Assembly (NCBI GenBank): GCA_964017045.1
Contig: OZ024802.1
Location: forward strand, 14,746,760 to 14,810,759
DNA from: Omphiscola glabra
Taxonomy: Eukaryota > Mollusca > Gastropoda > Lymnaeidae
Direction: 5' to 3'
Length of the DNA stretch: 64,000 bases
Part shown: positions 45,289-55,895 of the stretch, piece by piece
How positions within the stretch are numbered: position 1 is the first letter of the stretch
Layout of the letters: each line of letters opens with the position of its first letter
Translations under genes and position numbers: made by a program
The notes under the pieces: model-generated
The model's database searches: none
The model's input: the letters and a program-made list of their open reading frames with translations, nothing else
Told to the model about the DNA's origin: nothing

Positions 45289-45372
45289 TTGACTTCACTT
45301 TCTCTCTCTCTGTCGTACTCAACTCCGACTGCCCCGGTTCGTCTCTATCTCTTTCGTTCTCGGTGTCTCTCG

Positions 45373-45525
45373 TCTGTTCACGCTTACGATTTTGGCGTAC
45401 AATGTACGACTTTGAGGTGTATATATTATATATACTGTAAGCTTATTTTTACATCTAAGATAATGTATTGAACGATTTTGTAATGATATAGTACGATTTT
45501 AAGAGTTTGAGGGTAAACAGGTCTG
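45373..45525. mobile_element. Second copy of the MITE at 1479
   Basis: Interior and right end match 1479-1633, including TTTTGGCGTACAATGTACGA, AACGATTTTGT and GAGGGTAAACAGGTCTG. The left end has decayed (CTGTTCACGCTTAC). It follows a CT-rich stretch, so both copies lie beside simple repeats. Confidence 0.8.
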
Positions 45526-45891
45526 CATGTGAATTTCATCATGCAGTGGTATTTGACGCAATCCGTTGTCTGCAATAATGCTTTCACATTTATGTATAGA
45601 GTTTTTTTGTTTTTTTTGCATTTGTAAAATTATATGAATTCATTTCCGTTTCAAACATTTTCAAATTAAATTATTTTATTATTTCTTTTTGAAATTAAAT
45701 TAAGCTTTAACCTAATTTTCAACTTTCTAAAAAAATATTTCATTAAAATAATTGTTTACAATTTTATTATCATTTTTTTCATCTCAGTCATTTCTTCCAT
45801 TTAATTACCTGTTATAATTTTACCGTGTGACCCATGAGACACAAACAAAGCTGTGTAACATTTCTCGATTTCATGACAGTAAAAATGGCTA
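45526..45891. other. Very AT-rich unique sequence
   Basis: Long A and T tracts, no gene, array or transposon end. Confidence 0.45.
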
Positions 45892-46080
45892 CCGGAAAAT
45901 TTGTGTAAAAGAAATTTCGTCGACTGAAAATTGATTGAAACAAAATAATGCGTTCAAAAAGAAATTAGACGCAAAATTTGATCGTGTGAACTGAAAAAGA
46001 ATTCTACCAAACTTCCGTTCGATCAAACATTCGTCGATCAATTTTCCGTCGACGAAATTTCTTTCAAGCAAATTTCCGGA
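45892..46080. mobile_element. Short inverted-repeat element related to 42777
   Basis: Left end CCGGAAAATTTGTGTAAAAG and the reverse complement of the right end, CCGGAAATTTGCTTGAAAG, match over about 43 bp including AAATTTCGTCGAC. The middle, from CGTTCAAAAAGAAATT to CCGTTCGATCAAA, matches 42831-42910. It lacks the extra 15-bp repeats of that copy. Non-coding. Confidence 0.78.
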
Positions 46081-46136
46081 TACGAGTGGAAATATAGAGT
46101 CTAAATATAGAAATCCTTTTATAGCCTTTTGCCCTG

Positions 46137-46827
46137 ATGCGATTGGTGGAATTAATTAATCACGCAACTCACAAAATCAAATTATTGGTATACAGAGTCG
46201 CTAAATTACAAATGGTTCAAAACTCAGCTGCTCGGCTAGTTCTAAAGGCAAAAAAAAACATCAACACGTCACACCACTACTTCATTCACTTCATTGGCTC
46301 CCTGTACACGCACGGATTGACTATAAACTCTCTGTTCTCTGCCAAAACTTTTTCTCGAATTCCTGCGCTTCCTATCTAATTGAACTTCTCTCTGACTATT
46401 CACCCCTTCGACAGCCTCGCTCCTCCGCAGACGCGCGTATTCTTTCTGTCCCCTAGACTCGCACAACGACATACGATGAACGATCTTTGCTCCCCAAACA
46501 ACGGAATTCTCTTCCACTACACATCAGAAATATAGCAACCATCACAGCCTTCAAAGCTGCACTCAAAACACATCTCTTTAATCTCTACTATCCTGACTGA
46601 TTTCCCCCTCTGACCGTTACACGATGCTGCTGAGTGCCGGCCATGGCTTCACATGTAAATTGTTATTGATGGTTGGGCGAATACACACTTGTTTTTTTAA
46701 ATTAATATAAGTTACATTTTTAAGTTCATGATTATGTTTGTTAAATTGTATGTACATCGCGGTGAGCCCAGCCCTAGGCTGGGGTACCACGCTATAGAAA
46801 ACTACCAATAATAATAATAATAATATG
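46137..46827 (+). pseudogene. CR1/L2-like LINE 3' end, frameshifted, with AAT tail
   Basis: Translation recovers KLQMVQNSAARLVLKAKK, then after a frameshift HSLHWLPVHARIDYK-like residues, then SLPLHIRNIATITAFKAALKTHLFN, the usual C-terminal end of reverse transcriptases in CR1/L2-type LINEs. The coding part has frameshifts and stops and is dead. It is followed by a 3' UTR with CCTAGGCTGGGGTACCACGC and a tail of about seven AAT units near 46806-46826. It is 5'-truncated. Confidence 0.85.
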
Positions 46828-46977
46828 CTCTGGGATCGTTGGGGCGGGTGGGGCATTTCACATGCGCAATCGGGAAAATTCTAGTGACGTAGGGGCCTGT
46901 CCGAGTCCCGGGGAGGGGGGGGGGGGGAACTTTTTTTTCCTTTTTTTAAATTTAGGGTTGGCATTTTTTGCAAATTG

Positions 46978-47383
46978 CAGAAGCTGTATCGATGAACGGG
47001 AACGCTAGTTGTATCGATGAACGGGAACGCAAGTTGTATCGATGAACGGGAACGCTAGTTGTATCGATGAACGGGAACAATAGTTGTATCCATGAACGGG
47101 AACAATAGTTGTAGCGATGAACGGGAACGCAAGTTGTATCGATGAACGGGAACGCTAGTTGTATCGATGAACGGGAACGCAAGTTGTATCGATGAACGGG
47201 AACGCTAGTTGTATCGATGAACGGGAACGCTAGTTGTATCGATGAACGGGAATGCTAGTTGTATCGATGAACGGGAACGCTAGTTGTATCGATGAACGGG
47301 AACGCTAGTTGTATCGATGAACGGGAACGCTAGTTGTATCGATGAACGGGAACGCTAGTTGTATCGATGAACGGGAACGCTAG
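46978..47383. repeat. 25-bp minisatellite, about 16 copies
   Basis: Unit contains GTTGTATCGATGAACGGGAA followed by CGCTA. Some copies have CGCAA or CAATA. Young, with few differences at its right side. Confidence 0.95.
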
Positions 47384-48525
47384 CTTCGCCACTCGGCAGT
47401 GTATCTATCAGCACAAAAATTCAGGGGTTATGACTAATGCGCCCCATCGCACAGCAAACTATGTTATTCAATCCATTTGTGGTGCCCCGAAGATATTCTT
47501 TTGTCCGCAGTTAAACTACACCCCTGCAAACTATATATTCCAAATTGATATACTTAATTACTAGCATCGAGTCTTGTAGTATTTTGCATTTAAAAAGAAG
47601 CCGTCCCTTTTTACCGTAGAAGTGGAGGCAGAAATAGGTTGCACCCTGGCCAAAGTTAGGAGGGGGTTGTGGGGAAACTTGTTAGAGTAAATTTATAAAG
47701 CAGGCGTGCATTTTGGCGCGTACCTAAATTTTTTTTTTTTCGGAAAATTCGACGCTGGATGGAACATTTCAGGCTTTCGAGGAAAAAAAAGGAGGTGGGG
47801 AGGACATAGCTTCTATTAGCGCGCACATAGGCATTACGGTTCCCGAATTCCTTCTGGTAGCGGCACGCTTTGTGTATTTCTTTTTATACCAAACTATCAA
47901 CACCCCCTGTATTGTCAAATTGAATAGCTTGGGTGGACGGGAAAGCAGAAAATTAAAGGAGCCGAGCGAAAGCGGTGGGGGAGGGGGCCGGTGGAATGGG
48001 GTCTCATTGAGCAATGACCCGGGAAAGTTTTTGAAAATTTCAAAATGCAAAGATTCTTTTGGCGAACTCCTGGATACACTGTTGCCCTATTTTAAACTGT
48101 CCTCAGGAATAGGGTGGCTCAAAGGGGCAGTCCCCATCTCCCACTTAAATCCGGGGCGATGCCTTGAAGAAATACTATTTTCATATATAATGTAATCCCT
48201 AAAGATTGGGACTTACTGACACATATCGTCGGGTCAGTAGATTTCAATAATTCTGTAAGGACATAATATCACATTATTCTCTATGGATGCCTGTAACGCT
48301 GTGTTCAATGGGCGTGAAAAAATAAATGTTCCAGAAGTTGGCACAATTTGGGATTCTTATAAAGAGCGCTAATTGAACGCATATTTTCTCAAGTAACTTT
48401 ATGAGATTGGAAGTTCACGCGCTGCCGCCGCCATTGTTTGGGGAGGCCATTTCTCGTATTATATAACATTCCATACATTTCCAGCAGTCGTATGACATGA
48501 TCACTACACCTATTCAAATGGAACT
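47384..48525. other. Unique sequence with one diverged dispersed repeat
   Basis: 48345-48450 resembles 8125-8230 (see that entry). Frames at 47769-48050 (minus) and 47872-48195 (plus) overlap on opposite strands and neither has a recognisable domain. Confidence 0.4.
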
Positions 48526-48714
48526 GAGGAACGCCACGATGCTCGGTCCTTTGTAGATTATCCCCCACGTGTCCGGGTTTGTAGCGAACGCTTTCAGTCA
48601 GGCGATTTGGTTGTCATTAAATCATTTCATCTGACCACCAGCAGGTGGTTAAGAAGGTGACGGGGGAAGGTGGGGGTGGATGGGATTTGACCTATTATAC
48701 ACAAGGCGTGGAAG
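48526..48714. repeat. Dispersed repeat, copy 2 (first copy at 43925)
   Basis: Same ordered motifs as 43925-44098. Here the terminal GTGGATGGGATTTGACC core occurs once and has not expanded into an array. Confidence 0.85.
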
Positions 48715-49078
48715 GGAAATATTTATGTTGCACCACGAAGAACACGTGTACCGTGGCTCAGTTCTAATCGGTTAAACAAAAGATATCAATGATCAAATCA
48801 GCTAGCCAAAGAGAAGCCATCTACATTATCATTGTTCTTGTGGAAAAAACATGAGAACTCCCAGACTCTGTTCCAAATGCTAAAACACACTCAAGAACCT
48901 AACAGCTATTCTGTCATTATAATGATTCAAAGAAATGTTTGCTACAGACTAATTTCGGGGGAAAACAAAAACTCAGACAAAGACTTCCAAGACTGAAGAC
49001 ACTATGTGCAATATAATCAAACAAAAATGTCCCATTTATTTGGATCAATAAAAGGATCATATCTTTACTTATCTTATC
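48715..49078. other. Possible retroelement 3' end
   Basis: Ends GATCAATAAAAGGATCATAT followed by ACTTATCTTATCTTATA, which looks like a polyadenylation-like motif plus a TCTTA tail of a non-LTR element. No coding similarity was found upstream, so this is weak. Confidence 0.3.
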
Positions 49079-49375
49079 TTATAATTCACGCAATGTTACA
49101 TTAGGAATGTCGTCGACGACCTGAGATGAAGCTTTTCGAGGAGCCCGATCTCGCGGGGCCTTCCTTCTTTTACAGGGGAAGGGTACCAAGACGAAGTCCC
49201 CCCCCCCCCCCCCCGGGGGATGTTTCACTCTAGCGGCGAACCATCCTGCTACCACAGGAACACCAAAGGGGTAGCTCCCAGGAATTGACATTACAAAATA
49301 AGGAGTGAATTTCCTACTGCGGATCACTATGACCTCCCCCAGCCACCCCTGAGTCGGTGCAAATAGGGAGAATCT
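49079..49375 (-). CDS. Unrecognised open frame, about 99 codons, maybe from a retroelement
   Basis: Reads from after a TGA at about 49378 to a stop at 49079. It includes FAPTQGWLGEVIVIRSRK, FTPYFVMSIPGSYPFGV and PVVAGWFAARVKHP, then poly-Gly encoded by a C-run at 49199-49214, then basic residues and DDIPNVTLREL. The composition looks more protein-like than neighbouring frames, but the poly-Gly part is homopolymer-derived and there is no clear start codon. The stop is followed within a few bases by an ATAAG-type short repeat, as at retroelement 3' ends. Function unknown. Confidence 0.25.
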   Translation of the reverse strand, partial: RFSLFAPTQGWLGEVIVIRSRKFTPYFVMSIPGSYPFGVPVVAGWFAARVKHPPGGGGGDFVLVPFPCKRRKAPRDRAPRKASSQVVDDIPNVTLREL

Positions 49376-50175
49376 TCACTGGTACCTTGCGAGCAGGATT
49401 CCTCAGAGCTACCGACCCCCTCAGATCTTAACTTAACAGTGGTTATAACATACTCAACTTAACTATGCGAGTGTACGCAATATGCTGTGGGCACAGGCAG
49501 TTCTCGACACATCGCATTTTTCGGGCTTTTTTTTTTTTTTTTTTTACAAAATTATGAAAACATCAAGGATTTGTTCATGTTTCAATTATAATTAACCATT
49601 TACGATTGCAGCTTAATTCTCTTGTGATAAAAAAAAGAGTTCTTTGTGGATCGTTATAAAAAAAGAAATAAACTTGATATTTAATCAAATATAATCCATA
49701 TTTAAAAATAAAAAACTAACTTATACGATCGTATACAGAAATATTGAATATAAAGGATGGTCGTATATTCAAAAAGTGAATATTTTAGATGATCGTATAC
49801 TTAAATTGTGAATATAGTATTTTTGAGCCATGATATTATAGGCAATGTATTGAGTGAACTATTTGTACGAAAACTCAAGCGTCAATCGAGAACTGTCGGG
49901 AAATCCATGTAACAGCGGATGAGTATAAACTAAGATTAGCTTTTAGTTAATTTCAAGTGTTATGGGCTTCTACTGGCCCGCGGGCCTCGTGCGGCCTACT
50001 GACTTTCTAGGAACCTGAGTAATGTTTCAAAAAATGTGAAAATTGTGAACACGCGTCTTTTCAAGTCCTCCAACCCCCCAATACCAAAAACTTAGTTTGA
50101 CATATTTTACAAGGGGACGATGAAGAAAACATAACGAAATGATTTCTTAAGAACTACAGACATCGATAAGTCGCA
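49376..50175. other. Unique AT-rich sequence
   Basis: A T-run at about 49528-49545, otherwise no feature recognised. Confidence 0.4.
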
Positions 50176-50245
50176 CAAAAATGTATAGCTTTGATTTACA
50201 AAAATGTATAGCATTGATTTACAAAAATGCATAGCATTGTTTTAT
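50176..50245. repeat. 23-bp repeat, about 3 copies
   Basis: ACAAAAATGTATAGCTTTGA and close variants occur three times head to tail. Confidence 0.8.
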
Positions 50246-50789
50246 ATGAAGAACTTTGTTTTTTAGGGGCTGTTTATTTATAATAATAATCAATGCTAAT
50301 TAAAACCAAAAAAAAAAACAACAACAACAAATGCTCACTGTTTATTTTCTAACTCAACTCTGGGTGAATTTTTTAAACCAATGCACCATAACCAATGTTA
50401 AAACAATAACTCTAGATTCCAAGAATATTATCACGTGGCACATCAATAATAATAATACTAATTTATATGCTGTCATCCGTGAAATAAAATTAATAAAGGT
50501 TGCACATCGCGGCCCCCGTGTTTATCCCATAGGGGCTAGGCTAGCGATGCGGTCACTTTTCTAAAATCCAACTGTGCACAAATTAATGGTCCGACGGCGC
50601 GAGTCAATATGCACAGATAATGCAGACTTCGATACGGCATGAATTGCAACGAATCACTTCAATTTTTATAATTATATCAAAATGTAGTAACTTCGTCTTT
50701 GTAAAAAAAAAGATTAGAAAACAAACAAATGGCTTTGGTTCCTAACGCCATGAAGGAGTTCCTATAGGACATAGAAAAAAAAAACTTAC
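50246..50789. other. Unique sequence, would be intron 1 of the candidate minus-strand gene
   Basis: A+T-rich with oligo-A runs. No second exon could be recognised. If the exon at 50790-50838 is real, this stretch begins its first intron on the minus strand. Confidence 0.3.
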
Positions 50790-50838
50790 CTAAAAAGGAA
50801 ACGGCCGTCAATATAATGTGGTGCATCGTTTTGTCCAT
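50790..50838 (-). CDS. Candidate first coding exon of a secreted or membrane protein
   Basis: On the minus strand ATG (50838-50836) lies in a good context, ACGACCATGGAC. It encodes MDKTMHHIILTAVSFL, then splits a codon at TTTTTAG followed by GTAAGT, a strong consensus splice donor (GT at 50789-50788). The peptide has a short polar start and a hydrophobic run IILTAVSFL, typical of a signal peptide cut across by the first intron. An in-frame stop lies upstream. A TATA-like motif is about 165 bp upstream of the ATG. Later exons were not found, so the gene identity is unknown. It could be a chance match, but the combination is better than anything else in the window. Confidence 0.45.
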
Positions 50839-50966
50839 GGTCGTGATTGCTGGTGCATCGAGTCCCACGTAGAGTGAGTCCAATTTCGGGAAGAGGATAA
50901 TCGAACTTTAGAAATAGTTGCGCTTTTAAGAAAACACGATGACGGAACTGTTACGATGGGTTCAGT

Positions 50967-51004
50967 TAGTGAAGGTCACAGTTGAAGCCGAACCTGGTTT
51001 ATAC
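50967..51004 (-). promoter_or_regulatory. Candidate TATA box and initiator for the minus-strand exon
   Basis: On the minus strand GTATAAA (complement of 50998-51004) is followed about 31 bp later by TTCACTAAC, which fits the TCA-type initiator pattern. It would give a 5' UTR of about 130 bp before the ATG at 50838. Inferred from spacing only. Confidence 0.35.
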
Positions 51005-51181
51005 ACTTAGTGAGAGTTTCAGTTGTGGACTAGGAATTTGGTCACACGGAACAGCCTATAAAAGTTGATACAATCTTCTTTTAAAAATATATTTACTTTT
51101 TAAGCCTGCCGCAATTTTGCGATCTTTGATAAAAAAAAAAAAAATCCCTTTTTTTAGGAAGCAGCTTACGTCGTTGAAGAC
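51005..51181. other. Short unique stretch upstream of candidate promoter
   Basis: Contains an A-run near 51130-51143. No further motif assigned. Confidence 0.35.
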
Positions 51182-51790
51182 GTTGAACACTCCGGGTTAT
51201 ATAGCTTGCTGTTGAACACTCCGGGTTATATAGCTCGCTGTTGAACACTCCGGGTTATATAGCTCGCTGTTCAACACTCCGGGTTATATAACTCGCTGTT
51301 GAACACTCCGGGTTATATAGCTCGCTGTTCAACACTCCGGGTTCTATAGCTCGCTGTTGAACTCTCCGGGTTATATAGCTCGCTGTTCAACACTCCGGGT
51401 TATATAGCTCGCTGTTGAACACTCCGGGTTATATAGCTTGCTGTTGAACACTCCGGGTTATATAGCTTGCTGTTGAACACTCCGGGTTATATAGCTTGCT
51501 GTTGAACACTCCGGGTTATATAGCTTGCTGTTGAACACTCCGGGTTATATAGCTTGCTGTTGAACACTCCGGGTTATATAGCTTGCTGTTGAACACTCCG
51601 GGTTATATAGCTTGCTGTTGAACACTCCGGGTTATATAGCTTGCTGTTGAACACTCCGGGTTATATAGCTTGCTGTTGAACACTCCGGGTTATATAGCTT
51701 GCTGTTGAACACTCCGGGTTATATAGCTTGCTGTTGAACACTCCGGGTTATATAGCTTGCTGTTGAACACTCCGGGTTATATAGCTCGCC
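51182..51790. repeat. 29-bp minisatellite, 21 copies, with dimeric left part
   Basis: Unit contains TTGAACACTCCGGGTTATAT and AGCTTGCTG. In the left half copies with TTGAAC and TTCAAC alternate, forming a 58-bp dimer, and carry AGCTCGCTG. In the right half all copies are the TTGAAC/AGCTTG form and almost identical. It lies between the two candidate head-to-head exons. Confidence 0.96.
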
Positions 51791-52268
51791 AAACCGTTGA
51801 CGAACGGCTAAATATCAAAACGCGTTGATTTTGTATACAACAGAAAAATGAGAGGGCTATAACCTTGAGAGGAGGCGGTCAGGAAATAACATAATTATCC
51901 TCCCCGTCAGAAGAAATATTAACAGGTACGGTGGAGCCACCGACGCAATAGTTCCCGACACAACAGCTACTTTAAGGCGCACGCTGTTTGTTTCAAATCT
52001 GAGGAGAAGGTGAGGGGGGAGAGGGCCAGGCGATGCCAGAATCTTAGTCTGGCGAACAGGTTTACGATACTCGAAGCGTTTATTTTTATTATTTTTTTAA
52101 AAATCGATTTAGTCGATTCTTTTGTGTATGCGTAAGGAAACAAGTAATGACTTATACAGTATCGCATGCATATTTTATTTACGTTCTAAGATTTTTATGG
52201 TCCCTTGTCACGATATGGGGGTTGGGGGGGGGGGGGACGAATCCCCGATCACACCAGATTCTGGGATT

Positions 52269-52285
52269 CACGTGTTTATTTAAAG
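52269..52285 (+). promoter_or_regulatory. Candidate E box and TATA-like motif before the plus exon
   Basis: CACGTG at 52269-52274 is followed by TATTTAAAG at 52277-52285, about 45 bp before the ATG at 52328. The spacing suits a core promoter, but such motifs are common in AT-rich DNA. Confidence 0.25.
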
Positions 52286-52327
52286 TTCATCCGTAATTCA
52301 ACTCTTCGATCTATCTGGCGGTAATCA

Positions 52328-52468
52328 ATGACAGACACGCAGGCGCTATGGATGCCGGGTGACAGACACGCAGACGGGTCTTTTGGAGAGCGGGTAAACT
52401 TTAAGACACCTCAAAGAGGTGCATATATCCCCGTGTCTGATGATGTGGGAAAATTGGTGGAAATAAAA
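52328..52468 (+). CDS. Candidate coding exon ending at a splice donor
   Basis: ATG at 52328 opens a 47-codon frame that includes MPGDRHADGSFGERVNF and KTPQRGAYIPVSDDVGKLVE. It ends GAAATAAAA followed by GTAAGTAT, a strong splice donor at 52469. The peptide is of ordinary globular composition, unlike the repeat translations nearby. GACAGACACGCAG occurs twice (near 52331 and 52361), so an acceptor after either is an alternative to an ATG start. No family recognised. Downstream, the 26-bp array at 52745 would lie in its first intron. Confidence 0.35.
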
Positions 52469-52744
52469 GTAAGTATGACTACATGGCGAAGTATTATTAC
52501 GTCATTAATCCAGCAATCTTCAACCTGCGAGTCGAGACTAGGGCATCTTATTTCCTGGCTCTTCGATTATTTAAGTTAAAACGGGATTATTGTGTTCCTT
52601 ATACCGGAATCCGGTGACATTCCAGGATAAATGTATGTAATTTAATATATATATTTTAAACTGAATTAAACTATAAAAGATTTTATCGCTTATACTAGTT
52701 TAATTCTCATTGTCGGTTAATGAATAAAAAAACAATGTGAAGGT

Positions 52745-53868
52745 CAGATGAGAGGTTGGTCACGCGCTAATAGATGAGAGGTTTGTCACGCGCTACTAGA
52801 TGAGAGGTTTGTCACGCGCTACTAGATGAGAGGTTGGTCACGCGCTACTAGATGAGAGGTTGGTCACGCGCTACTAGATGAGAGGTTTGTCACGCGCTAC
52901 TAGATGAGAGGTTGGTCACGCGCTACTAGATGAGAGGTTGGTCACGCGCTACTAGATGAGAGGTTTGTCACGCGCTACTAGATGAGAGGTTGGTCACGCG
53001 CTACTAGATGAGAGGTTTGTCACGCGCTACTAGATGAGAGGTTGGTCACGCGCTACTAGATGAGAGGTTGGTCACGCGCTACTAGATGAGAGGTTTGTCA
53101 CGCGCTACTAGATGAGAGGTTGGTCACGCGCTACTAGATGAGAGGTTGGTCACGCGCTACTAGATGAGAGGTTTGTCACGCGCTACTAGATGAGAGGTTG
53201 GTCACGCGCTACTAGATGAGAGGTTTGTCACGTGCTACTAGATGAGAGGTTGGTCACGCGCTACTAGATGAGAGGTTTGTCACGTGCTACTAGATGAGAG
53301 GTTGGTCACGCGCTACTAGATGAGATGTTGGTCACGCGCTACTAGATGAGAGGTTGGTCACGCGCTACTAGATGAGAGGTTTGTCAAGCGCTACTAGATG
53401 AGAGGTTGGTCACGCGCTACTAGATGAGAGGTTGGTCACACGCTACTAGATGAGAGGTTGGTCACGCGCTACTAGATGAGAGGTTGGTCACGCGCTACTA
53501 GATGAGAGGTTGGTCACGCGCTACTAGATGAGAGGTTGGTCACGCGCTACTAGATGAGAGGTTTGTCACGTGCTACTAGATGAGATGTTGGTCACGCGCT
53601 ACTAGATGAGAGGTTTGTCACGTGCTACTAGATGAGAGGTTTGTCACGCGCTACTAGATGAGAGGTTGGTCACGCGCTACTAGACGAGAGGTTGGTCACG
53701 CGCTACTAGATGAGAGGTTGGTCACGCGCTACTAGATGAGAGGTTGGTCACGCGCTACTAGATGAGAGGTTGGTCACGCGCTACTAGATGAGAGGTTGGT
53801 CACGCGCTACTAGATGAGAGGTTGGTCACGCGCTACTAGATGAGAGGTTGGTCACGCGCTACTGGACG
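52745..53868. repeat. 26-bp minisatellite, about 43 copies
   Basis: Unit contains AGATGAGAGGTTGGTCACGC and GCTACT. GGTTGG and GGTTTG forms alternate in runs, the left half being more mixed, the right end uniform. The final copy decays to ACTGGACGAGACTGTCACG. Confidence 0.97.
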
Positions 53869-54317
53869 AGACTGTCACGACGTACCCAATAGTAACAAAG
53901 AACGCTAATAACGACTTAATCCATAGTAACAGATAACTAGCTAATAAGATGCTTGTCAGGCAATAGTTGGATACATGCACCTGTAGAAAAAAACCTCAAC
54001 ACTTTATGAGTTTTTAACATCTTCCCATAACTGGTGGTCATTAATTCTAGTTTTGAATCCGTCACGAAATATTTACAAGGAAATGTTTTTTTTTTACAAC
54101 TTCTTCTTCTATATATTAAGGGCCGACAATCAATCTATTGATCATGCTGGCTCCCATATAAGTAGAGTGGATTCGCAATGTTGTTGCGCCTTGAATTTAA
54201 AAGGATATCTCACTGGTTGCACGGGATTCACGGCAATGGTATCAGTAATTGGCGGTTGGAAGACCTGAGGTAATATTATCCAGCTATGTGTATGATGACC
54301 AAATGCCACGGAATCAC
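53869..54317. other. Unique sequence, no gene seen
   Basis: No array, transposon end or exon recognised. Confidence 0.4.
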
Positions 54318-54853
54318 TCACTCAGAGAGAGAGAGAGTGAAAGAGAGTATGTGTGAGAAAGAGTGTGTGTGAGACAGAGAGAGTGTGTGTAACAGAAAGA
54401 GAGTAAGAGAGTAAATGTGAGGGATAGAGAGTGTGAGAGAGATAAAGAGGATGCGTCTGAGAGAAAAAATGTGTGTCTGTTAGAGGGAGAGATAGGGAGA
54501 AGAGAGTGGTATTGAGAGAGGTGAAGAGAGTGAGAGAGAGAGTAAGATAGAGAGTAAGAGCGAAAGAGAGTGTTCGAGAGAGAGAGAGAAAGAGAAAAAG
54601 AGAGAGAGTTTTAAAGAGAGTATGTGTAAGAGAGAGAAAGAGCGAGTTTATTAGAGATAGAGAAAGAGAATATGTGTGTTTGAGAGAAAGAGAGAACAAG
54701 AGATTGTTTGTGTGTGAGAGAGAGAGAGAATAATAGAGTGAGAGAGAGAGAGAGAGAAAATAGAATGTGAGAGATACCGATATATAAAGAGAGGGAGTGT
54801 GTGTGTATAAGAGAGAGAGAAAATAGAGTGTTAGAGAGAGAGAGAGAGAATTT
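54318..54853. repeat. Impure GA/GAGT/GTGT microsatellite
   Basis: Runs of GAGA mixed with GTGTGT and AAGA. Purine strand is plus. Minus frames are rich in Ser, Leu and Thr from CTCT translation and are not genes. Confidence 0.93.
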
Positions 54854-55895
54854 CATTATGTAAGTATTTGTGCTTATCTGTCCATCAATCTCCAAGTGAC
54901 GTAATCTTTGATGTTAAACACGCAGCCTTGGCCACGTGTCCACTGTTTCCACACGGCCAGCGGTCCCAAAAGGAACATCGAACACGGCCTGGGACTGATG
55001 AGGCCGCTGGACGTGCGGGCAAATCCCTGAGCTCCATGTGTGACCGCTTTACGAACTCACTGTTAGTATATCCTAGATATTACTCCTCTGATAGTTTATG
55101 GACATCTCTATGAATTATTTAAATGTGGTAGTTCACAGACCAGATGTGTAACACGGTGTAACGCGGAAGCAGGTACACGCAGGGTTTTTTTTTTGGTCCC
55201 CGAGAAAAACCAAATTTTGCACACTCACAAATTTCAAATAATTTTTTTCAACGTAAAATTATCGAAAAATATCCTCCCTTCACACCCCCACGTTGGTGGG
55301 ACCCCAAATGATTTTCTCCATAGTTGTCTCGGCCTCTGCACGATCCTGCACAGCAGAACACAAATCTATCTCTCTCTATATATATATATAATATATATTA
55401 CTATAAAACTATGTTAGAGCGGATAGATTTATGGATGTCTGAATGGGCACAACGAGAGGGGGTATGTCACGAATTTGTTCGTGTGACCGTTGTCTAGGGG
55501 TTATGATACTTTATTACACTGAACTGTACACAAACACTGGACACAAGAGTTCTTTTCAGTTATTAGTTCTAAACTTTTATTTCACTACTACCGTATCTAA
55601 TCTAATAAGTTCTCACTTTAGCAATGTGGGTTCTGCTAACAAACTTAGCCACAGAACCACACATACTACATGGATCACAACACTACTATCTTATCTAATA
55701 ACACCAACTAACAATAACAATAACACTGGTCCACTGATCTGATCAGCGTCCTACCCTCTTGCTCTCCCCTGCTCTACTGACCACCTGCACACTACTTACT
55801 ACCCTACCGTACTCCCCCCTCTTTGCTTTTCGTATCCCTACGCTTAACTTATAGTCCGATGCGCATTCAGGCACAAATCATACGCTCAGGGGTCC
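54854..55895. other. Mostly unique sequence
   Basis: Contains (TA)n at about 55378-55400. GTCACGAATTTGTTCGTGTGAC near 55465 is nearly palindromic. The C/T-rich part 55600-55850 resembles 5574-5980 in composition but I could not align them. Confidence 0.4.

Noticed and set aside
55440..55870. Possible LTR ends (TGTCACGAATTTG and C/T-rich part)
   Set aside because: No second LTR, primer binding site or gag/pol similarity was found.
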